This document shows, piece by piece, positions 1 to 12,989 of a stretch of DNA of 18,395 nt (position 1 is its first letter; every line of letters begins with the position of its first letter). The position numbers were made by a program, and so were the translations under genes. The notes beneath the pieces are model-generated. The model ran no database searches. It saw only the letters and a program-made list of their open reading frames with translations, and was not told where the DNA came from. The DNA comes from an uncultured Collinsella sp. GTDB lineage: Bacteria; Actinomycetota; Coriobacteriia; Coriobacteriales; Coriobacteriaceae. The DNA is taken from contig UQMO01000048.1 in NCBI GenBank assembly GCA_900542125.1, forward strand, positions 1 to 18,395, in the 5' to 3' direction.

Positions 1-49
1 ACGAGATTCATGAGCGTCTCGTGGGCTCGGAGATGTGTATAAGAGACAG
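1..49 (+). other. Illumina Nextera P7-side adapter (non-biological)
   Basis: Positions 1-7 match the end of the P7 primer, 8-15 (TCATGAGC) occupy the i7 index slot and match what I recall as Nextera index N714, 16-30 are the Read-2 adapter, and 31-49 (AGATGTGTATAAGAGACAG) are the 19-bp Tn5 mosaic end. This is library DNA left in the assembly. Genome sequence starts at about position 50. Confidence 0.98.
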
Positions 50-90
50 CTCATCTGTCATAGGGAAATCGGCGGCGCTTCCATTTAACG

Positions 91-126
91 CAAAAGAGGC
101 CGCTTCCCCTAGTAGGAAGCGGCCCC
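91..126 (-). terminator. Rho-independent terminator of the sigma/anti-sigma operon
   Basis: A 9-bp perfect stem (99-107 with 115-123, arm GCCGCTTCC) and a 7-nt loop are followed, on the minus strand, by CTCTTTTG. It begins 8 nt after the anti-sigma stop codon and probably ends this operon. There is no T-run on the plus-strand side. Confidence 0.8.
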
Positions 127-131
127 AAATC

Positions 132-1208
132 TTACGAATAGACGATGGTAAAGGGCTCTTTCGTTTCGGTCTCCCCTGTTGATGTATACCTCACAATTTC
201 AAGGGTTACCGAGACAACTTGATCGACATCAATCAACTTCGTTGGCACCCAGATGTTCTCTCCGCTATTGCGCCCATAAGAAAAATATAAGTTGAACACC
301 CCTGCGTCGTCATCTTCGATAATCTGCTCCGATCCATCCTTGTAGCTGACGGTCAGCTTATTATCAACTGCTTCATAGCCCAGATCATCGATGTGTGTCT
401 GGATAGAAAACGGGCTGATCTCGAGAGGCGAGTCATCGGAGCGGAGTTCCTTTGTATCGACGTACGCTCCAACGCTAAACTCGGGCGTCGATGCCTCGAA
501 CGGCTTCGCATCCTCGCCTTCGCCCTCGGTCCACGAGATATTCCAGGTGACCGCATGTTGAAAACCTCGCTCGCGATCCATAGAAGCAAAGTACATCGTG
601 CCATTAATGACAGTATCGCTTGATGTGTCCTTATCAATGGTGCAGCGTGTGTCAGCCCATTCCTCGCCGAAGTTCATGCTGGGCGTGCCGATGCCCTGCT
701 CTTCTTCACCATAGAGAACAAGTTCGCCTGTCTCTGCTGCTGGCTTGTAGTAGTTAACGCCATTTGGATTGGACAGCGTAAACGTCACGGCACCGCAACC
801 GTTTTTATCGATAGCCATCTCATGGATATCGAGCGTATAGCCGTTACCCTCGACGGACAGATTAACCTTCTGGACTGCACCCTCCAGGCTTTGGGGCGCG
901 ATGCCATCACCAAACTCTCTGGTGTAGGTGTATTTAGTCCCCGATGAGCCGCCGTTGGTCCAGGTGATGGAATCCCCGTTGCCGTGGTTTCCCCAGGCTG
1001 AGGCAAAATAGGCGGATTTGACAACGGCGTAGGCGACCCCTCCGGTCGCCAACACTCCGACAAGACATCCAACTACGGCAACATACAGAGGCTTCGCGTG
1101 ACCCTTTCGACGAAGCGGCTCACCAGCAGCGGCATAAAGAACACGGTCAGCAAGATCGCTATCGGCTTGGACGGACTCGAAGGCCTGCTTGATTTGATTG
1201 GATTTCAC
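132..1208 (-). CDS. Membrane anti-sigma factor-like protein (DUF4179-like)
   Basis: 358 residues. The N-terminus (about 1-40) is cytoplasmic and charged, one transmembrane helix lies at about 41-62 (LYVAVVGCLVGVLATGGVAY), and the remaining 290 or so residues form a predicted extracytoplasmic domain rich in Thr, Ser, Gly and acidic residues. The layout fits a single-pass anti-sigma factor of the DUF4179 type, which would hold the upstream ECF sigma factor at the membrane until an outside signal releases it. I see no HxxxCxxC zinc anti-sigma motif in the N-terminal segment. The start is GTG with a strong Shine-Dalgarno (AGAGGAGGG, 5-6 nt upstream). It lies inside the sigma gene's 3' end (50-bp overlap, different frame), which implies translational coupling. 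Partner and topology are inferred; the sensed signal is unknown. An alternative is a generic sigma-linked surface protein. Confidence 0.75.
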   Translation of the reverse strand: MKSNQIKQAFESVQADSDLADRVLYAAAGEPLRRKGHAKPLYVAVVGCLVGVLATGGVAYAVVKSAYFASAWGNHGNGDSITWTNGGSSGTKYTYTREFGDGIAPQSLEGAVQKVNLSVEGNGYTLDIHEMAIDKNGCGAVTFTLSNPNGVNYYKPAAETGELVLYGEEEQGIGTPSMNFGEEWADTRCTIDKDTSSDTVINGTMYFASMDRERGFQHAVTWNISWTEGEGEDAKPFEASTPEFSVGAYVDTKELRSDDSPLEISPFSIQTHIDDLGYEAVDNKLTVSYKDGSEQIIEDDDAGVFNLYFSYGRNSGENIWVPTKLIDVDQVVSVTLEIVRYTSTGETETKEPFTIVYS

Positions 1209-1677
1209 GGTCGCCCTCCTCTAGGATGAACTTGAGCTTCGATCTGCCGCGAGCCAAACGCGTTCGAACGGTCGCGGCTGGCACATGCAATAACTCGCCA
1301 ATCTCTGAGGTCGAAAAGCCCAGATAGTAATAGAGCACGATGGGAATACGGAATCGTTCCGGAAGTCGCATAACGTCTGACAGGACAGCCTTGGTCTCAT
1401 CCTGTGCCGTCGAGAGCGAATCGGCTAGGTTCTCAATATCCTCCACGCGCCTCCATGGCTTTCGGAAGAGCGATTTGCATTCATTGATCGTGACCCGGAT
1501 AAGCCATCGGCGAAGATGTTCCCAACTCTCAAAATGTCCATCGCTTTTAAGCAGCTTAATAAAGACATCCTGGGCAACATCGTCGGCGTCGGCACGATCG
1601 CGCAGGTACGTCAATGCGATTCGAAACACGACATCCCGGTGATCCTCGACCGCCTGTCTAAATGCTTGTTCTTCCAT
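1159..1677 (-). CDS. ECF-type RNA polymerase sigma factor
   Basis: 172 residues, a normal ECF length. Sigma region 2 spans about residues 6-74 (core-binding and -10 recognition; DVVFRIALTYLRD and ADDVAQDVFIKL are typical). Sigma region 4 spans about 98-150 and contains LPERFRIPIVLYYYLGFS, followed by a helix-turn-helix (SEIGELLHVPAATVRTRLARGR) that should read the -35 element. There is no region 1.1 or 3. I chose ATG 1677 because GGGAGGTGATT precedes it at good spacing; a GTG two codons upstream (1683) lies inside that Shine-Dalgarno. The next gene overlaps it and encodes a likely anti-sigma factor. An ECF-type promoter 50-80 nt upstream suggests it transcribes its own operon. The physiological signal cannot be read from sequence. 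Confidence 0.9.
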   Translation of the reverse strand: MEEQAFRQAVEDHRDVVFRIALTYLRDRADADDVAQDVFIKLLKSDGHFESWEHLRRWLIRVTINECKSLFRKPWRRVEDIENLADSLSTAQDETKAVLSDVMRLPERFRIPIVLYYYLGFSTSEIGELLHVPAATVRTRLARGRSKLKFILEEGDREIQSNQAGLRVRPSR

Positions 1678-1725
1678 AATCACCTCCCGGTGACGTTAAT
1701 GGTTCTCGATGAGGCCCTCACCATA

Positions 1726-1754
1726 GATACGCTTTGACCGAACAGAATGTTTCA
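1726..1754 (-). promoter_or_regulatory. ECF-type promoter of the sigma/anti-sigma operon
   Basis: Read on the minus strand: TGAAAC (1754-1749), 17-nt spacer, CGTATC (1731-1726). This closely matches the classical ECF form TGAAAC-N16/17-CGTA/TC. It sits just after the second rpoC terminator and about 49 nt before the sigma ATG, so it should drive the sigma gene. Autoregulation is inferred from this match and from the usual behaviour of ECF operons. Confidence 0.65.
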
Positions 1755-1765
1755 AATTCAAGCAG

Positions 1766-1806
1766 GAAAAAACCTACCAAAATAAACCCGTCCCTTTTTG
1801 GCAGGT
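1766..1806 (-). terminator. Second (distal) rpoBC terminator
   Basis: An 11-bp stem with one G-U pair (1772-1782 with 1796-1806, minus-strand arm ACCTGCCAAAA) is followed on the minus strand by TTTTTTCC. It ends 12 nt before the ECF -35 element and would insulate the sigma operon from transcription running out of rpoC. Confidence 0.8.
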
Positions 1807-1852
1807 CCCCAAGGGATCAACGGAACGCAACAGGTTGAGCATACGCAAGCGA

Positions 1853-1952
1853 GCGGCCCCCAGAGCGTACAAGGTGGCATGAAAAAGGCAGGGCATTGAC
1901 CTTTTGGTCATGCCCTGCCTTTTGAATGACAGATTGTAGCTCTGGGGGCCGC
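1853..1952. repeat. Outer inverted repeat enclosing the rpoC terminator
   Basis: GCGGCCCCCAGAGC (1853-1866) is perfectly complementary to 1939-1952, and TACAA (1868-1872) pairs with TTGTA (1934-1938) across one bulged base. The 19-bp interrupted arms enclose the proximal rpoC terminator hairpin, so the rpoC 3' untranslated region can fold into a long two-tier stem. Confidence 0.75.
1881..1924 (-). terminator. Proximal rpoBC terminator (possibly bidirectional)
   Basis: GGCAGGGCAT (1887-1896) pairs with ATGCCCTGCC (1910-1919), then GACC/GGTC around a TTTT loop with a single bulged T at 1897. AAAA/TTTT flanks (1883-1886, 1920-1923) give a T-run on both strands. On the minus strand it lies about 75 nt after the rpoC stop and is followed by TTTTTC. 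Confidence 0.85.
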
Positions 1953-1968
1953 GCAGCGACGGAGGTCG

Positions 1969-1990
1969 CCGCCGTTCGTTAGAACGGCGG
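1969..1990 (-). other. Stable hairpin directly after the rpoC stop codon
   Basis: A 9-bp perfect GC-rich stem (CCGCCGTTC 1969-1977 with GAACGGCGG 1982-1990) and a 4-nt loop lie 6 nt after the TAA. No T-run follows on the minus strand, so it looks like a 3'-end stabiliser or processing structure, not a terminator. Confidence 0.6.
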
Positions 1991-1996
1991 AACTAA

Positions 1997-6472
<4,476 letters not shown>

Positions 6473-6478
6473 AGTCAA

Positions 6479-9970
<3,492 letters not shown>

Positions 9971-10006
9971 CAGGTTTTTCCTCCTTCACGGAAATGCTCG
10001 GTGGGT

Positions 10007-10027
10007 TGGCGAGGCATAGCTTCGCCA
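10007..10027 (-). other. Small hairpin in the rpoB leader
   Basis: TGGCGA (10007-10012) is complementary to TCGCCA (10022-10027), with a 9-nt loop. It falls inside the predicted rpoB leader, between the promoter and the Shine-Dalgarno. Function is unknown; there is no T-run. Confidence 0.45.
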
Positions 10028-10043
10028 GTTATCGCAACCTAAT

Positions 10044-10071
10044 AGTTTATCAGGTACCGACCGTTGGGCAA
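10044..10071 (-). promoter_or_regulatory. Putative rpoBC promoter
   Basis: Minus strand: TTGCCC (10071-10066), 16-nt spacer, TAAACT (10049-10044). Each box matches the sigma-70 consensus at 4 of 6 positions. A start near 10037 would give a leader of about 65 nt before rpoB. The upstream terminator makes a promoter here necessary; the exact boxes are a judgement by eye. Confidence 0.5.
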
Positions 10072-10146
10072 GAAAAGCCTTGACGCGATTGAGTTTTTGG
10101 AGTAGCAAAGTTTTTCGACAGAAAACACGCAGGTAGATGTATGTAT

Positions 10147-10180
10147 ATCGAACATCTGTTCATATATTTTCTGTGAACAG
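10147..10180. promoter_or_regulatory. Overlapping palindromes, LexA-box-like operator candidate
   Basis: GAACA-TC-TGTTC (10150-10161) sits in the context TCGAACATCTGTTCAT, close to the Gram-positive/actinobacterial LexA box (CGAAC-N4-GTTCG). It overlaps a second inverted repeat, CTGTTCA (10156-10162) with TGAACAG (10174-10180). The site lies between the galU terminator and the rpoB promoter, about 75-110 nt upstream of the promoter. The match is imperfect in one arm. Confidence 0.35.
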
Positions 10181-10203
10181 AGAGCCAACAATCGCAGCTC
10201 TTA

Positions 10204-10237
10204 TAAAAAACGGGCGCGAACCGAGGTCCGCGCCCGT
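10204..10237 (-). terminator. galU terminator
   Basis: ACGGGCGCG (minus-strand reading) forms a 9-bp perfect stem (10210-10218 with 10229-10237, loop 10 nt), followed on the minus strand by TTTTTTAT. It starts 20 nt after the galU stop and separates galU transcription from rpoB. Confidence 0.9.
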
Positions 10238-10257
10238 AAATGTCGATGTCCGAAGGC

Positions 10258-11166
10258 TTACTTGCGCATCAATCCGCCGCGCTCGTCGATGGCGTCCCAG
10301 AAGGCATCGGCAAAGCGGGGATCGCTTGCAGCCATGAGGGCGTTGGTGGCCATCCAGCCAGAGGGAGTGCCGGTGTCGTAGCCCGACAGCGGGTCGATGA
10401 CGACGGCATACATGGCCTCACGGTCGAGCGAACGGGCCATGGCGTCGGTGAGCTGGATCTCGCCGCCCTTGCCGGCCTGCTGATCTGCCAGCAGGTCCAT
10501 GACCAGCGGGCTCAGCAAGTAGCGACCGACGATGTACAGGTTGGACGGAGCCGCCTCGGGAGCGGGCTTCTCGACCAGACCGCCGATGCGCCAGACAGCG
10601 CCCGGCTCTGCATCGGCAACGTCCTCGGCGCCCTCGAGCGAACCGACGCGCTCGCCGGCGATAACGCCGTAGCGGCTGACTTCCTCGGGCGAGCAAGCAG
10701 CGACGGCGATAACCGAAGCTCCACCGTGCTCCTTGGAAACGGCGAGCATCTTGTCGCAGATGTCGCGATTAGGCACAACGTAGTCGCCCAGAAGAACCAG
10801 GAAGTTCTCCCCTGCCACGGCGTCGGCAGCAGAGCGGATAGCATGGCCGAGGCCCTTGGGCTCGTACTGATAACGGAAGTCGACCGGCATACCGCCAGCG
10901 TGGGCGACGGCATCGGCATAGGCGTTCTTGCCGCGCTCGCGCAGCAGGTTCTCGAGCGAGCGATCGGGCTGGAAGTAGTTCAGTAGCTCGGGCTTACCGG
11001 GAGAAGTAACGATGATGGCGTCGTCGACTTCCTCGGGGTCGAGCGCCTCCTCGACGACGTACTGAATGACGGGCTTGTCGAGCACCGGCAGCATCTCTTT
11101 GGGCGTGCACTTGGTGCCAGGCAGAAAACGCGTGCCAAGACCGGCGGCGGGGATGATTGCCTTCAT
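10258..11166 (-). CDS. galU: UTP--glucose-1-phosphate uridylyltransferase
   Basis: 302 residues, the usual length of bacterial GalU. It makes UDP-glucose from UTP and glucose-1-phosphate in the cytoplasm, feeding cell-wall glycopolymer, capsule, glycolipid and galactose metabolism. The N-terminal nucleotidyltransferase signature is clear at about 7-28 (AAGLGTRFLPGTKCTPKEML), with downstream GLGHAI, LLGDYV, GLVEKP and EIQLTDAM segments typical of the family. The start is ATG 11166 (MKAIIPAAG), because the family begins exactly there; an in-frame extension to 11250 has no homology and runs through leader hairpins. AAAGGA lies about 11-12 nt upstream, rather far. It lies alone between rplL and rpoB, with its own promoter and terminator. 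Assignment as GalU over related RmlA/GlgC is strong on the TPKEMLPV motif and length. Confidence 0.95.
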   Translation of the reverse strand: MKAIIPAAGLGTRFLPGTKCTPKEMLPVLDKPVIQYVVEEALDPEEVDDAIIVTSPGKPELLNYFQPDRSLENLLRERGKNAYADAVAHAGGMPVDFRYQYEPKGLGHAIRSAADAVAGENFLVLLGDYVVPNRDICDKMLAVSKEHGGASVIAVAACSPEEVSRYGVIAGERVGSLEGAEDVADAEPGAVWRIGGLVEKPAPEAAPSNLYIVGRYLLSPLVMDLLADQQAGKGGEIQLTDAMARSLDREAMYAVVIDPLSGYDTGTPSGWMATNALMAASDPRFADAFWDAIDERGGLMRK

Positions 11167-11188
11167 GTTATTCAAAGATCCTTTCGCA

Positions 11189-11225
11189 GGCGCAAAAGCG
11201 CCCCATGCGTGCGGCACACAGCCGC
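11189..11225 (-). other. Two hairpins in the galU leader
   Basis: GGCGC-AAAA-GCGCC (11189-11202) and GCGGC-ACACA-GCCGC (11211-11225) are perfect 5-bp stems in the predicted leader. No T-run follows either. They could affect message stability or translation; no riboswitch class is recognised. Confidence 0.5.
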
Positions 11226-11262
11226 AGACCAAATTGCGATACCTAAGCATCTTACCGCTGGA

Positions 11263-11290
11263 ACTATATGTCGCTACAAGGCAGAGACAA
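11263..11290 (-). promoter_or_regulatory. Putative galU promoter
   Basis: Minus strand: TTGTCT (11290-11285), 16-nt spacer, TATAGT (11268-11263). The -10 matches consensus at 5 of 6 positions and the -35 at 4 of 6. A start near 11256 gives a leader of about 90 nt. It lies downstream of the rplL terminator. The remainder of the 11167-11480 gap shows nothing else I can name. Confidence 0.6.
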
Positions 11291-11413
11291 TTCTTCAGCA
11301 GGTCAACGCAAATTATTGCTCGAATGGTGCAATTTTATTGCCCAACGGCAGGGTGCCCGATACGACGCAAATCACAGAACATGGCAGTTTGAGCTACCGA
11401 TGTCGAGGGACCG

Positions 11414-11453
11414 AAAAACAAAAAAGACGGGGCTCGCAATGCGAACCCCGTCT
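11414..11453 (-). terminator. rplJL terminator
   Basis: AGACGGGG/CCCCGTCT (11425-11432 with 11446-11453), one mismatch, then TCGC/GCGA around an AAT loop; on the minus strand it is followed by TTTTTTGTTTTT. This is a textbook intrinsic terminator 27 nt after the rplL stop, so most transcripts should not reach galU or rpoB. Confidence 0.93.
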
Positions 11454-11480
11454 ACAAAGAAATCTGGCGAGAAAGCCTAA

Positions 11481-11858
11481 TTACTTGAGGGTGACAGCAG
11501 CGCCAGCAGCCTCGAGCTTCTCCTTGGCAGCCTCGGCGTCCTCCTTCTTGGCACCCTCGAGAACAGCCTTGGGAGCGCCCTCGACGACCTCCTTGGCCTC
11601 CTTCAGGCCAAGGTTGGTGAGCTCACGGACGGCCTTGATGACCTGGATCTTGTTGTCGCCGAAGCCCTCGAGCACGACGTCAAACTCGGTCTTCTCCTCG
11701 GCCTCAGCAGCGCCAGCAGCGGGAGCGGCGACAACAGCGGCAGGAGCAGCGGCGGAAACGCCGAAGGTGTCCTCGATAGCCTTAACGAGCTCGGAAGCCT
11801 CGAGAAGGGTCATTTCCTTAAGAGCATCGATGATCTCATCGGTGGTAAGCTTAGCCAT
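11481..11858 (-). CDS. rplL: 50S ribosomal protein L7/L12
   Basis: 125 residues, normal length. It forms the dimeric ribosomal stalk that recruits and activates translation GTPases. N-terminal dimerisation domain about 1-33 (MAKLTTDEIIDALKEMTLLE), Ala/Pro-rich flexible hinge about 35-52, and C-terminal factor-binding domain about 55-125 with the conserved EKTEFDVVL and KIQVIKAVRELTNLGLKEAK segments. ATG 11858 is chosen on homology and on AAAGGA 7 nt upstream; an in-frame extension to 11891 lacks support. It follows rplJ after a 102-nt spacer holding three small hairpins and ends in a strong terminator. It should be expressed at higher molar level than L10, since each L10 binds several L7/L12 dimers; the spacer may contribute, but that is inference. 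Confidence 0.98.
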   Translation of the reverse strand: MAKLTTDEIIDALKEMTLLEASELVKAIEDTFGVSAAAPAAVVAAPAAGAAEAEEKTEFDVVLEGFGDNKIQVIKAVRELTNLGLKEAKEVVEGAPKAVLEGAKKEDAEAAKEKLEAAGAAVTLK

Positions 11859-11877
11859 TTCTAAGTCCTTTCGGTTT

Positions 11878-11944
11878 CCGTGCGGATGCACGGAGATCAG
11901 TTAAAACACGGCGCGAATGCGCCAGGGGTGCGGCGTTGCCGCCG
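11878..11944 (-). other. Cluster of three hairpins in the rplJ-rplL spacer
   Basis: CCGTGC-GGAT-GCACGG (11878-11893), GGCGC-GAAT-GCGCC (11910-11923) and CGGCG-TTGC-CGCCG (11931-11944) are perfect 5-6 bp stems in a row. None has a T-run. They could slow decay of, or uncouple, the rplL message. Confidence 0.5.
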
Positions 11945-11960
11945 CGGGTGAAAACAGCGA

Positions 11961-12482
11961 CTAGGCTGCCTTCTGCTCGGAGACCTGCTGGATCGAACGA
12001 GCGAGACCAGAGGAAACGCCGTTGACGCAGACAGCGATGTCGCGAGCGAAACCGGAGATGAGACCGGCGATCTGGCCGAGAAGCTGATCCTTGGTGGGCA
12101 GTTCGGCGATAGCCTTAACATCATCAGCGGAAACGGCCTTGCCGTCGGAGATACCGCCCTTGATCTCAAGGACGCCCTTGGACTTAGCGGAGAAGTCCTT
12201 AAGGGCCTTAGCGGCCTCGACCGGCTCGGACTCGTAGAACACATAAGCGACGGGGCCGGCGAGAATCTCGTCGAGCTCGGGCTGCTCCTGGTTCTTGAGA
12301 GCGATCTTGACCAGGTTGTTCTTGTAGACCTTCATCTCGGCGCCGCACTCGCGAAGCTGATGACGCAGCTCCTGAGCCTGCTTAACCGTCAGACCGTTGT
12401 AGTTGACGACGAACAGACCGGCGTTCTCAGCGATACGGGACTCGATCTCTGCAACCTTGTCGATTTTGTACTGCTGGGGCAT
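11961..12482 (-). CDS. rplJ: 50S ribosomal protein L10
   Basis: 173 residues, normal for bacterial L10. L10 anchors L7/L12 dimers to 23S rRNA to make the ribosomal stalk. The N-terminal rRNA-binding domain (about 1-130) shows VNYNGLTVKQAQELRHQLR and YKNNLVKIAL; the C-terminal helix (about 140-173) binds L7/L12. The start is ATG with GAGGAGG about 8-9 nt upstream. It is preceded by a roughly 210-nt leader with an L10-leader fold and an attenuator hairpin, so the L10-L7/L12 complex probably represses its own operon. rplK and rplA, often just upstream in other bacteria, are not here; an aminotransferase is. Confidence 0.98.
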   Translation of the reverse strand: MPQQYKIDKVAEIESRIAENAGLFVVNYNGLTVKQAQELRHQLRECGAEMKVYKNNLVKIALKNQEQPELDEILAGPVAYVFYESEPVEAAKALKDFSAKSKGVLEIKGGISDGKAVSADDVKAIAELPTKDQLLGQIAGLISGFARDIAVCVNGVSSGLARSIQQVSEQKAA

Positions 12483-12484
12483 GA

Positions 12485-12692
12485 ATTACACCTCCTCGAA
12501 TTCTTTCCGGGCACGGTCCGCCACAAGGACGTGACGGGGGCATGTCCAAAAAGAAAGCCCCCGCGCTGCATGAGCGACGGGGGCGAGAAGACATATCTAC
12601 TCGACCACCTCGGCTGGCGGGATATCCCATTAAGCTCGCGGGTAAGACCCGTTTGCGCCGGCTGTCTCTGGCAGCGGATTCGTGCGTGAACC
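12485..12692 (-). ncRNA. Ribosomal protein L10 leader (autoregulatory RNA)
   Basis: Read on the minus strand from the predicted start, the leader contains CCAGAGACAGCCGG, later CTTAATGGG, then CCGCCAGCCGAGGTGG. This order (AGAGACAGC.GG, UUAAU, CCGAGGU) is the recognisable core of the L10 leader family that binds L10-(L7/L12). It ends in an intrinsic terminator upstream of rplJ. The family is known to repress rplJL when stalk proteins are in excess. I identified it by recalled motif order, not by a covariance model. Confidence 0.8.
12545..12584 (-). terminator. Attenuator hairpin in the L10 leader
   Basis: GCCCCCG (12557-12563) pairs with CGGGGGC (12578-12584), then CGCT/AGCG around GCATG with one bulge. 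On the minus strand it is followed by TTTCTTTTTGG. A second CCCCCGT just downstream (12534-12540) repeats the 5' arm of the stem and might compete for the same G-run. It lies 62 nt before the rplJ ATG. Confidence 0.85.
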
Positions 12693-12698
12693 GAAAGT

Positions 12699-12727
12699 AT
12701 TATGGCGGGGACCCCGGCGTCGGTCAA
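12699..12727 (-). promoter_or_regulatory. rplJL promoter
   Basis: Minus strand: TTGACC (12727-12722), 17-nt spacer, CATAAT (12704-12699). Each box matches the sigma-70 consensus at 5 of 6 positions at ideal spacing, fitting a highly expressed ribosomal operon. The -35 box overlaps the edge of the large palindrome at 12725-12929. Confidence 0.8.
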
Positions 12728-12929
12728 CGGAAAACCGGGCTGTACACAATTCCACCATCCGGCACGCACCGCCGAAGGCAAGGCGCAAGGTTTCCGCTCG
12801 GTCAGGTCCTGGGCTCGCACGAAGGCCACATTAAGTGGCCTTCGGCTCGTGCGGAATCTACGGAAACCTTGCGCCTTGCCTTCGGCGGCGCGTGCCTGCG
12901 TTGACTTTGGGCAGCCCGGGTTTCCGTTG
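12725..12929. repeat. 205-nt nested imperfect palindrome
   Basis: Three nested arm pairs: outer 18 bp with one mismatch (12725-12742 with 12912-12929), middle 36 bp with one mismatch (12761-12796 with 12861-12896, including 28 contiguous bp), inner 10 bp (12820-12829 with 12835-12844, loop ATTAA). Internal loops separate the tiers. It lies between the aminotransferase 3' end and the rplJ promoter. No transposase or clear target duplication is visible. It may be a structured intergenic repeat or MITE-like element, or may end aminotransferase transcription. The 12930-12989 remainder shows no recognisable feature. Confidence 0.85.
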
Positions 12930-12989
12930 GGCGGCGCGCCCCACTCATAAGCCTTAAGTCGGTGGGCTGATGGGTTGGACCCCTGATGG

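Noticed and set aside
31..49. Tn5/IS50 mosaic end as evidence of a natural transposon.
   Set aside because: It is joined to Nextera adapter and index sequence and mirrored at the other end by the Read-1 adapter; it is library DNA.
50..88. Short plus-strand open stretch ending in TAA at 86-88, possibly the tail of a truncated gene.
   Set aside because: Only 12 codons with no recognisable sequence, and other frames are also open; not enough to call a gene.
10081..10112. Plus-strand promoter TTGACG-N17-TAGCAA in the galU-rpoB gap.
   Set aside because: The -10 is poor and no plus-strand gene follows; it would only make antisense RNA to galU.
10240..10986. A 248-codon plus-strand frame opposite galU.
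   Set aside because: Antisense register of a clear galU; it also starts within the galU terminator region.
11167..11250. N-terminal extension of galU to 11250.
   Set aside because: The 28 extra residues are not in the GalU family, and the region holds leader hairpins downstream of a good promoter.
12930..12989. Intrinsic terminator for the aminotransferase directly after its stop.
   Set aside because: Only short weak stems and no T-run; termination, if any, more likely involves the large palindrome further on.
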